From: Campylobacterota bacterium
GTDB taxonomy: Bacteria; Campylobacterota; Campylobacteria; Campylobacterales; Sulfurimonadaceae
Assembly (NCBI GenBank): GCA_013153755.1
Contig: JAADDU010000207.1
Location: 1-11,340 of the forward strand
DNA length: 11,340 nucleotides
Direction: 5' to 3'
This document shows positions 1-5,691 of the stretch, piece after piece (positions within the stretch are counted from its first letter, which is position 1; the number at the start of each line of letters is the position of its first letter). The notes beneath the pieces are model-generated. The model worked only from the letters and a program-made list of their open reading frames with translations, did not search any database and was not told where the DNA came from. The position numbers and the translations under genes are program-made.

Positions 1-457
1 CCATCTTTTTAAGCTCACCCAAAGCGACTGCTACAAACTCTTGAAACTTTGTTTTTAATTTTGGTGTCAAATCTGTTTTAACTTCCAAAATATCATCTGG
101 AACTATCCCAACTATGGAAGTATCTGCCATATTTTCTAAAAGTGAACAAATCTCAAGCATCTCAACAATCTCAACTTCATGTGCAGTCTGCTTATAGCTT
201 CCAAGACCTAAGAGTTCTTCTGCTGGGATGTTATATATAGCACCAGATTCATCATCTTGCATTGTTATGGTATCTAGTATGATAACTCTATCGTACTCTT
301 GATAGTAAACCATCAATTGAAAACCAAGTACACCACCATCTACAAGTGTAACATCCCCATCAAATTTATAGTTTTTTTCCAAATATTTAGCAGCATAAAC
401 CCCAATACCCTCATCGTGAAAGATTACTGTACCTGCTCCAACTATTGCTATTTTCAA
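1..457 (-). CDS. hydD: [NiFe]-hydrogenase maturation endopeptidase HydD (3' end cut by window edge)
   Basis: Cytoplasmic nickel-dependent endopeptidase that removes the C-terminal tail of the hydrogenase large subunit after the metal site is assembled; its natural substrate is the adjacent hydB product. About 152 codons are visible and the reading frame is open at position 1. The N-terminus (MKIAIVGAGTVIFHDEGIGV) fits the HyaD/HybD/HydD family. The three residues known to bind nickel in E. coli HybD (Glu16, Asp62, His93) fall here at exactly E16, D62 and H93, so the enzyme looks functional. The start is a TTG at 457, supported by AAAGGA seven bases upstream and by the conserved N-terminus; no suitable ATG exists. 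It is the last visible gene of hydABCD, separated from hydC by 67 bases that can form two stem-loops. The rare start codon and hairpins suggest lower output than the structural genes (inference). Confidence 0.93.
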   Translation of the reverse strand, partial: MKIAIVGAGTVIFHDEGIGVYAAKYLEKNYKFDGDVTLVDGGVLGFQLMVYYQEYDRVIILDTITMQDDESGAIYNIPAEELLGLGSYKQTAHEVEIVEMLEICSLLENMADTSIVGIVPDDILEVKTDLTPKLKTKFQEFVAVALGELKKM

Positions 458-475
458 ATATATATCCTTTAATTT

Positions 476-515
476 ACTTCAAATAAAACTTAGTATTTTA
501 AACTTTATTTGGAGT
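476..515 (-). promoter_or_regulatory. Intercistronic stem-loop between hydC and hydD
   Basis: A 40-base imperfect inverted repeat. The outer arms are 12 bases (ACTTCAAATAAA against TTTATTTGGAGT on the plus strand) with one mismatch, followed by a two-base interruption and three further pairs around a short loop. Neither strand has a T-run directly after it, so it is not a classical intrinsic terminator. Lying between hydC and hydD in the operon transcript, it could stabilise the upstream hydABC message or mark a processing site that lowers hydD expression. The structure is visible in the sequence; the function is inferred. Confidence 0.5.
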
Positions 516-539
516 AAAAGAAGCCTAAGCCTCTTTTAC
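514..539 (-). promoter_or_regulatory. Second stem-loop spanning the hydC stop codon
   Basis: Perfect 8-base inverted repeat (GTAAAAGA and TCTTTTAC) around a 10-base loop that contains the hydC stop codon; two more G-C pairs can form inside after one mismatch. It abuts and shares two bases with the stem-loop at 476-515, giving a tandem hairpin at the hydC-hydD junction. No T-tract follows on the minus strand. Confidence 0.42.
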
Positions 540-1220
540 ATATTTACTCCCACCAACTACGATAGAAATATCTCCCTCACTCCAAAAGATTGTTCTCCAC
601 ACTTGATAATAAACATGAAACATAATCCATACAATGATAGAGTACATAGTATAGTGATGTGATAATCTCACATCCATATTTGTACCACCAGTTGCATTTA
701 GTGTCCAGTCTGTAAACAGATGTAACATCCAAGGCCACCAAGAACCAATAGAACTAAGTCCAGATGCAAGTCCATGAACATAAAGTTGAAGACCAGTTAA
801 AAGCATCCATACAAGCATCATATGAAATACAAAGAAAAATACTGCATTAAAACTATCTGCATGACTAGAATCAAACTTTTTTACTCTATTTAAAGTTACA
901 AGATTACTAAGAACTGCTATAAACTCTTTTATATTTTTTCCATTTGGTATAAGTTTTTTATACGGTTTTTCAAATCTTGAAAAAAAGTACATATATGCAA
1001 CTACTATACTACTTACATCAAAGATGATGGCAATCATAAAATGTACCCATCTATTCCAAGCCATAACCCATTTTGTTGCAGCTGGGTCTGCTATGAAACT
1101 TTGATAATATGGATGACCTATATAAAGACCTGTAGCGATTGCTCCTATCATAGATATAGCAACCACCCAGTGGTTTAATCGCATAAACCCTGTCATCCTC
1201 TGAATTTTTTTATAACTCAT
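525..1220 (-). CDS. hydC: Hydrogenase cytochrome b subunit HydC
   Basis: Integral membrane di-heme cytochrome b that anchors the periplasm-facing HydAB dimer and passes electrons from H2 oxidation to the quinone pool. The protein is 231 residues. Hydrophobic helices lie at about residues 18-35, 58-80, 124-148 and 190-212, the four-helix plan of the Ni/Fe-hydrogenase b-type cytochrome family. Histidines H17 (in LNHW), H60, H188/H189 and H202 lie in or beside these helices, and their spacing matches the heme ligands described for Wolinella HydC. The ATG at 1220 is preferred to an in-frame upstream codon at 1244. It is preceded four bases upstream by a strong GGAGGG, the protein then begins MSYKKIQRMTGFMRLNHW, and the longer version would run into the hydB stop. 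The gene starts 11 bases after hydB. Confidence 0.93.
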   Translation of the reverse strand: MSYKKIQRMTGFMRLNHWVVAISMIGAIATGLYIGHPYYQSFIADPAATKWVMAWNRWVHFMIAIIFDVSSIVVAYMYFFSRFEKPYKKLIPNGKNIKEFIAVLSNLVTLNRVKKFDSSHADSFNAVFFFVFHMMLVWMLLTGLQLYVHGLASGLSSIGSWWPWMLHLFTDWTLNATGGTNMDVRLSHHYTMYSIIVWIMFHVYYQVWRTIFWSEGDISIVVGGSKYVKEA

Positions 1221-1231
1221 AGTACCCTCCT

Positions 1232-2980
1232 TTAAACGGCACAACTCGTATTTACTTTAAAACTACCTAACTCTCTTCCTTTTGTATCTACAATATGCAC
1301 AGCACAGGCGATACAAGGGTCAAAAGAGTGGATAGTTCTAAGAATCTCTAAAGGTTGATCAGGGTCTGCTACTTTTGTACCTATAAGAGCTGCTTCATAA
1401 GCTCCCATACGACCTTTATAATCTCGTGGAGCAGCATTCCAAGTTGATGGAACAACAGCTTGATAGTTCTCTATTTTACCATCTTTAATAACTACCCAGT
1501 GACCAAGTCCACCACGAGGTGCTTCAGCCATACCATAACCTTTTGCATCTTTACTTACTGAATCAAAATCGAACTCTGTCCATGTAGATAAATCTCCATT
1601 GGCAACATTACTAGCAAGTTCATCTACCCAGTCCATCATAACATCAGCCATAAGTTCAGTTTCTATCGCTCTTGCAGCAGTTCTACCAACTGTTGAGAAG
1701 ATTACAGAAGCTGGTGCAGCTTTTCCTAAACCTAAAGATTTTCCAAGTTTTTCTAAGAATCCAGTTGCATATTTAACTATGTTTTTATCTCCAGCTGCAA
1801 GTCCTACAACTATACGAGCAAGAGGTCCAACTTCAACCCTTTTATCATCATAGATTGGAGATTTAATCCAAGAGTACTTCTCATCTGTTTTAAGATAAGC
1901 ATGACCATCTTCTTTTTTCTCTAAACCAGTATATTTTGGAATTGTAGTTCCCTCATAAGGGTGTTCAGGTTTACCAGTACCCTCATACCAAGCATGAGAT
2001 ACATCCTCTGTAATTTTACTTTGATCTAACGGGTAAAGTTTAGATAAATCTCCATTTAACACAACACCTTTAGGGAAAAGTAATGCTGCTTCATAAAAAT
2101 CTGTATCATCAAGTCTAAAATCTCCATAACTCATAAAGTTTTTAAGTCCAGCTCCAGTTCCATCAAGTGCTTCATCTGCATAAACAGTTCCAGCCATAAG
2201 AACATCAGCAAGATATGCTCTTTTTATGAAGTTTCTATGTTTGTTTAGGAGTGATTTAAACTGAGCTATACGAGCAGGATTTTGAATATCTTGAACACAA
2301 GTAACACCACCAACTACGATAGATTGAGGGTGTGGCATCTTACCACCAAAAATAGCCATCATCTTAGATGCATCTCTTTGCATATCAAGAGCTTGTAAGT
2401 AGTGAGCAACTGCAATTAAATTTTGTTCAGGGCTTAATTTATAGTGTTTATTTCCCCAATAAGCATTTGCAAACAACCCTAATCTACCTTGATTTACATA
2501 CTTTGTAAGTCTTTCTTGTATAGTTTTGAGTTCACCTTCTCCAACCATATAAGGGTTATCACTCCACTTAAATGCTTCTGCTGCCGCTGCTTTTGGATCT
2601 GCTTTTAATGCAGCAGTAATATCAACCCAATCAAGAGCATGAAGATGATAAAAATGTACTGTATGGTCATGTAGATACAATGCACCTTGAAGTAAATTTC
2701 TTACAATTCTTGCATTTTTTGGAACAGTAACACCAAAAGCATGTTCAACTGCTTCTATACTTCTTGCATAGTGTGTACCCGTACAAACTCCACAAATTCT
2801 CATAGAAAGCATACCAGCATCTCTTGGGTCTCTACCTTTTAAAATAGTTTCAATCCCTCTAAACATTGTAGAACTTGCAAATGCATCTACTATGGTGTTA
2901 TTTTCATCTATAACAGCTTCAACTCTTAAATGTCCCTCAATTCTTGTAATAGGGTCTACTATTATATGTTTTTTACTCAT
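1232..2980 (-). CDS. hydB: [NiFe]-hydrogenase large subunit HydB (group 1 respiratory uptake type)
   Basis: Catalytic subunit of a membrane-bound H2-uptake hydrogenase, 582 residues, carrying the Ni-Fe(CN)2CO centre. The N-terminal motif R61-I-C63-G-V-C66-T-G-T-H70 and the C-terminal motif D554-P-C556-I-A-C559-A-V-H562 supply the four cysteine ligands of the active site. Other family signatures are ITRIEGHLR near residue 12 and EVGPLARIV, EAPRGGLGHW and STWN further on. Twenty residues follow H562; this is the tail expected to be removed by HydD, present in this operon with an intact triad. The ATG directly follows the hydA TAG stop (TAGATG), and its AAGGAG lies inside the end of hydA, so translation is probably coupled. 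There is no signal peptide; export would occur as a complex with HydA. Length and motifs are ordinary for a group 1 enzyme. Confidence 0.97.
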   Translation of the reverse strand: MSKKHIIVDPITRIEGHLRVEAVIDENNTIVDAFASSTMFRGIETILKGRDPRDAGMLSMRICGVCTGTHYARSIEAVEHAFGVTVPKNARIVRNLLQGALYLHDHTVHFYHLHALDWVDITAALKADPKAAAAEAFKWSDNPYMVGEGELKTIQERLTKYVNQGRLGLFANAYWGNKHYKLSPEQNLIAVAHYLQALDMQRDASKMMAIFGGKMPHPQSIVVGGVTCVQDIQNPARIAQFKSLLNKHRNFIKRAYLADVLMAGTVYADEALDGTGAGLKNFMSYGDFRLDDTDFYEAALLFPKGVVLNGDLSKLYPLDQSKITEDVSHAWYEGTGKPEHPYEGTTIPKYTGLEKKEDGHAYLKTDEKYSWIKSPIYDDKRVEVGPLARIVVGLAAGDKNIVKYATGFLEKLGKSLGLGKAAPASVIFSTVGRTAARAIETELMADVMMDWVDELASNVANGDLSTWTEFDFDSVSKDAKGYGMAEAPRGGLGHWVVIKDGKIENYQAVVPSTWNAAPRDYKGRMGAYEAALIGTKVADPDQPLEILRTIHSFDPCIACAVHIVDTKGRELGSFKVNTSCAV

Positions 2981-4204
2981 CTATTCATCTCCTTTTTTTC
3001 CAGCAGTTGCACTTAATGTGGCATGAATACCAATCCCAATTCCAGCAGCAGTTAAAAGTCCTAAACCAAACTCATCAACAGTTTTTTCAACTCCACCAGT
3101 TGGAGCTTTGAAATGTGTATCTGCCATTGGTCGCTCTTGTGCATATTTATCCCAAAAATCTGGCTCACTACAACCTATACAACCATGACCTGCACCTACT
3201 GGCCAGTTTGTACCACTATTGTATTTTACAACCGAACAGTTGTTAAATGTCATTGGTCCTTTACAACCCATTTTATATAAACAGAAGTTGTTTTTAGCAC
3301 CCTCATCACCCCATTCCTCTACAAATTCACCAGCATCAAAGTGAGCTCTTCTTTCACAATTATCATGGATACGATAACCAAATGCAAATTTAGGACGATT
3401 TAGATGATCTAACTCTGGCACTTGACCACTTAACACAAAATGAAGGATAGTTCCTGTTATATTTGCAGGGTTTGCAGGACAGGCAGGGATATTAATGATA
3501 GGTTTACCCTTAACTATATCTTGAACACCAACAGCACCAGTTGGATTTGGAGCAGCAGCAGGAACACCACCAAATGTAGCACAAGTACCAACAGCAACAA
3601 CAGCAGCACTATCTCCTGCGACTCTTAAAAGATGCTCTTTAAATGTTTCTCCACTAGCCCCTATAGTTCCATAGTAGCCATCCATCTCCATAGGTATAGA
3701 ACCCTCAACAACACAAAGATACTTACCTTTAAAAGTTTTCATAGCTTCATTTAGATGTTCTTCTGCTGCATGACCAGCTGCTGCCATTAGTGTTTCATTA
3801 AACTCTAATGAGATAGTCTCAAGTATAAGCTCATCAATAGTTGGAGCATCACTTCTTAATATCGCTTCAGAGTTACCAGCACAATCTTGAAGTTCTATCC
3901 AGATAACAGGAACTCTATTCATAAGCTCTGCTGCTTTAGCTACAAGTGGAGTAAACTGAGCGGGAAGCATAAGCATTGCACAAGCAGCACTCGCCCACTT
4001 CATAAAATCCCTTCTAGTTAATCCTTCACTCTCTAGTACATTATCTATAGAGATTTTGTTAGCAACTGGAGTGTTTTCTAACTCTATTAACCTTTCATTC
4101 ATCCCTTGAAGCAAATCATCGTAATATTTTTGACCACGATTTGTATTAACTTTTGCACCTTTTGCACTAAATAGTTGCATAAGGGCATCTCTTCTATCTG
4201 CCAT
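2981..4204 (-). CDS. hydA: [NiFe]-hydrogenase small subunit HydA, Tat-exported
   Basis: Fe-S electron-transfer subunit of the periplasm-facing uptake hydrogenase, 407 residues. A twin-arginine motif (TRRDFMK, R64-R65) is followed by a hydrophobic stretch and a likely cleavage site near AKA91, so the n-region before RR is unusually long (63 residues). After cleavage the order is: proximal cluster motif C108-A-G-N111, then C208 and C242; distal cluster H280, C283, C308, C314; medial cluster C323, C342, C345 with P335, consistent with [3Fe-4S]. Most homologues have CxGC at the first site; here the second Cys is Asn. A C-terminal hydrophobic helix at about 380-402 is the usual anchor beside HydC. 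The ATG at 4204 has AAGGA seven bases upstream. It is the first gene of hydABCD, downstream of a dyad-rich promoter region. Confidence 0.95.
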   Translation of the reverse strand: MADRRDALMQLFSAKGAKVNTNRGQKYYDDLLQGMNERLIELENTPVANKISIDNVLESEGLTRRDFMKWASAACAMLMLPAQFTPLVAKAAELMNRVPVIWIELQDCAGNSEAILRSDAPTIDELILETISLEFNETLMAAAGHAAEEHLNEAMKTFKGKYLCVVEGSIPMEMDGYYGTIGASGETFKEHLLRVAGDSAAVVAVGTCATFGGVPAAAPNPTGAVGVQDIVKGKPIINIPACPANPANITGTILHFVLSGQVPELDHLNRPKFAFGYRIHDNCERRAHFDAGEFVEEWGDEGAKNNFCLYKMGCKGPMTFNNCSVVKYNSGTNWPVGAGHGCIGCSEPDFWDKYAQERPMADTHFKAPTGGVEKTVDEFGLGLLTAAGIGIGIHATLSATAGKKGDE

Positions 4205-4238
4205 AGTTAATCCTTCTTTAGTTTTAATTACTCATAAA

Positions 4239-4277
4239 TGAATAATCATTCAGTTAGTATATTAACTAGAATATTCT
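4239..4277 (-). promoter_or_regulatory. Putative hydA promoter with three adjoining dyads
   Basis: Upstream of hydA, on the minus strand, TATACT (4261-4256) is a plausible -10 box about 50 bases before the ATG; no convincing -35 is visible, which is common in Campylobacterota. Three inverted repeats lie back to back around it: TGAATAATCATTCA at 4239-4252 (six of seven pairs), AGTTAGTATATTAACT at 4252-4267 (seven of eight pairs, covering the -10), and AGAATATTCT at 4268-4277 (perfect). The first has the look of TetR/AcrR-type operators. The dyads are visible; regulator and promoter activity are inferred, and AT-rich DNA makes short palindromes likely by chance. Confidence 0.4.
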
Positions 4278-4318
4278 TTTGATACTCTTAAAGTTTATTT
4301 AAAAAATAATATTTATTT

Positions 4319-4341
4319 AAAAAAAGGAAGTTTAATAACTT
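4319..4341 (-). terminator. Weak intrinsic terminator after hipB
   Basis: On the minus strand a small stem (AAGTT, loop ATTA, AACTT) is followed by CC and seven T residues, just after the hipB stop codon. The stem is only five A/T-rich pairs, so read-through into hydA is possible. Confidence 0.4.
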
Positions 4342-4346
4342 TATAT

Positions 4347-4565
4347 CTAAGTCATAAAAGGATTTGAAGGTTTTATCTCTATTTCATACCCTAGATGATT
4401 TAAAATAGTGTTTAGTGTTACTATAGATACTTGAGCAATTTGTCCATTTTCAAGTTTAGAGAGTGTAGCACGACTTATACCAGCTATGTTTGCTAACTGT
4501 TCTTGGGTTATATGTTTTTCTTTGCGTAGTTTTTTAACACTACTTCCAAGTTCTAGTAAGTTCAA
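4347..4565 (-). CDS. hipB: HipB-like XRE-family helix-turn-helix antitoxin/repressor
   Basis: Small DNA-binding protein of 72 residues. An XRE/Cro-type helix-turn-helix spans about residues 9-45 (RKEKHITQEQLANIAGIS, then RATLSKLENG), followed by a segment (TLNTILNHLGYEIEI) typical of HipB-type antitoxins. HipB proteins bind and neutralise HipA and repress their own operon. The start is a TTG at 4565 with AAGGAG seven bases upstream, the ribosome site lying within the end of hipA; the genes overlap by 26 bases. The order hipA then hipB is the reverse of E. coli hipBA. If the hipA start is damaged (see its entry), this gene may be an orphan regulator, or may have lost translational coupling. 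Confidence 0.85.
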   Translation of the reverse strand: MNLLELGSSVKKLRKEKHITQEQLANIAGISRATLSKLENGQIAQVSIVTLNTILNHLGYEIEIKPSNPFMT

Positions 4566-5586
4566 GAGGTAGCTCCTTTATGGTTTTATTTTCTAAAGAT
4601 ATGGCAAAACTCTCACACATTCTAGTACCAATCACACTAAAATCAGGGTTTTTTGATATATATAATTTTATATCAACTATGCTCTCTTTTATAGCTTCTA
4701 CACATCTGTTGTATATGAGATTTGCCTCTTTAGTTGTTAACATACAGTTTTTTACCCCAAATTTAGTAAGTATATCTTTGTTATACCAAAGCTTTTTACC
4801 ATCAAGTATAAGAGCTGGTTTATCTTTAAAAATATAAGCAGTTGTATTTACTATGTCATAAGCTGGGCTTAGAAATATGTTTGAAAAGTCTTTTGAAAAA
4901 AGAAGTCCAAAGTTTTTAAGGTGTGCATCTCCATTTTTAAGTAAATAGTTCATCATAACTATTTTAAAGTACTCTTGCAGAGCCTCTTTTTTATTGCTAC
5001 TAAATTGTGAGATGATTTTTGCAACCTGTTCATAACTTCTGTCATATTTGTTATCTCTGTTTTTATCCATGAGTGAGAGTATCTCTTCAAATCCTAAAAC
5101 TTCATCTTTTTGAAATATAAAATTCTCCACTACTAAAAACTTTTTATTTTTAGATAATTGCACTTTTGCTGTATTTATCCCAGCTTTTTTACAAGTTTGC
5201 ATACAAAAGTACTCATTTTCAGCTAGGTTTGGATACTCATCACCCCAAGTTTTAATGATATACTCTTTGATATGCAGGGTTTCTTTTTCTCTTAAAAGAG
5301 CTAAAGTTTTTGGTTGAACACCACTAATGGCATTTTTATTTAAAAAAATATTTAGTAGTTTACTAAAAGTATCATTAGAATCATTTTCCAAGATGTTGTT
5401 AATCTTTAAAAATTCAAAATCTAGTTTTGAAAAATCACTTACAAAATCAACTCTTGATTTAATGTTTGGTGAGAGTTTTGAAAAGATAAGATAATCATCA
5501 ATATAACCATACTCTTTTGTCAAAATCTTTATAGTCAATAAGATACTCTTTATCATCTTGTGTAAAAGTAGCAATCTCTTTTTCAT
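4540..5586 (-). CDS. hipA: HipA-family Ser/Thr kinase toxin, frameshifted or truncated at the N-terminus
   Basis: HipA-type kinase domain in a 348-residue open frame. Visible kinase elements are SGVQPKT (88-94, with S88 at the place of the HipA autophosphorylation serine), the catalytic loop KNGDAHLKNF (D220, N225) and the metal-binding PAYDIVN (D244). HipA toxins phosphorylate a translation factor (glutamyl-tRNA synthetase in E. coli) and cause growth arrest; the target here is unknown. The first ~22 residues of this frame (MKKRLLLLHKMIKSILLTIK) do not resemble HipA. A HipA-like start (MVKLYLHEKEIATFTQ) exists in another frame from 5605 and stops at 5498. The usual N-terminal subdomain containing the LSLSLP and LPEG elements is absent, which suggests an internal deletion plus frame change. 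The toxin is therefore probably inactive or altered; a sequencing error could explain the shift but not the missing segment. Confidence 0.72.
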   Translation of the reverse strand: MKKRLLLLHKMIKSILLTIKILTKEYGYIDDYLIFSKLSPNIKSRVDFVSDFSKLDFEFLKINNILENDSNDTFSKLLNIFLNKNAISGVQPKTLALLREKETLHIKEYIIKTWGDEYPNLAENEYFCMQTCKKAGINTAKVQLSKNKKFLVVENFIFQKDEVLGFEEILSLMDKNRDNKYDRSYEQVAKIISQFSSNKKEALQEYFKIVMMNYLLKNGDAHLKNFGLLFSKDFSNIFLSPAYDIVNTTAYIFKDKPALILDGKKLWYNKDILTKFGVKNCMLTTKEANLIYNRCVEAIKESIVDIKLYISKNPDFSVIGTRMCESFAISLENKTIKELPLELTRTWK

Positions 5587-5605
5587 GTAAATATAGTTTT
5601 ACCAT
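5498..5605 (-). pseudogene. hipA: Out-of-frame original 5' end of hipA
   Basis: A 35-codon frame starts at ATG 5605, seven bases after AAGAGAG and a short leader after a good promoter. It reads MVKLYLHEKEIATFTQ, then DDKEYLIDYKDFD, which looks like the first strands of a HipA N-terminal subdomain. It then departs (KRVWLY) and hits TGA. Removing one A from the AAAA run at 5515-5518 would join it to the kinase frame (DKEYGYIDDYLIF). Even so, about 40 residues expected between this segment and the kinase core would be missing, so a deletion with an out-of-frame joint is more likely than a single slip. Confidence 0.6.
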
Positions 5606-5627
5606 ATTTAACTCTCTTTTGTATAAG

Positions 5628-5638
5628 TTGTTTTACAA
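5628..5638. promoter_or_regulatory. Candidate HipB operator at the hipA start site
   Basis: Perfect 11-base dyad TTGT-TTT-ACAA abutting the -10 box of the hipA promoter, about where transcription should start. Its position suits autorepression by HipB, but it is short and shows no match to the known E. coli HipB site. Confidence 0.3.
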
Positions 5639-5666
5639 TAATACTACTAAAAGATATAAATGTCAA
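5638..5666 (-). promoter_or_regulatory. Sigma70-type promoter of hipA-hipB
   Basis: On the minus strand TTGACA (5666-5661, perfect -35) is followed after 17 bases by TATTAT (5643-5638, five of six matches to the -10 consensus). The predicted start lies near 5631, about 25 bases before the ATG at 5605. This is the best consensus promoter in the window. Confidence 0.65.
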
Positions 5667-5691
5667 CTAATTTATACATTCATATCTAAAA

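Noticed and set aside
476..515. Reading the hydC-hydD hairpin as an intrinsic terminator.
   Set aside because: No T-run follows on either strand, and hydD continues in the same direction with its own ribosome site.
1221..1244. Upstream in-frame start for hydC giving eight extra residues (MCRLKEGT).
   Set aside because: It overlaps the end of hydB and has no ribosome site; the ATG at 1220 has GGAGGG four bases upstream and gives the family-typical N-terminus.
1599..1853. Plus-strand open frame of 84 codons.
   Set aside because: Antisense within hydB, low-complexity Ala/Ser-rich product, no recognisable domain or ribosome site.
551..2322. The 15-base sequence CACCAACTACGATAG occurs at 551-565 and 2308-2322.
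   Set aside because: Both copies are in coding sequence and encode SIVVGG-like stretches in the same frame; a single pair in this window is best explained by chance plus similar codons.
3440..3628. Plus-strand open frame with a Ser/Thr/Asn-rich repeat-like product.
   Set aside because: It is the complement of Ala/Gly/Val/Pro codons in hydA; composition, not a gene.
4580..4837. Plus-strand open frame inside hipA; similar antisense frames at 5858-6145 and 7091-7282.
   Set aside because: Each lies fully within a well-supported minus-strand gene and shows no family resemblance.
5515..5518. Programmed frameshifting at the AAAA run to produce full-length HipA.
   Set aside because: Only four A residues, no stimulatory structure visible, and the joined product would still lack the expected N-terminal segment.
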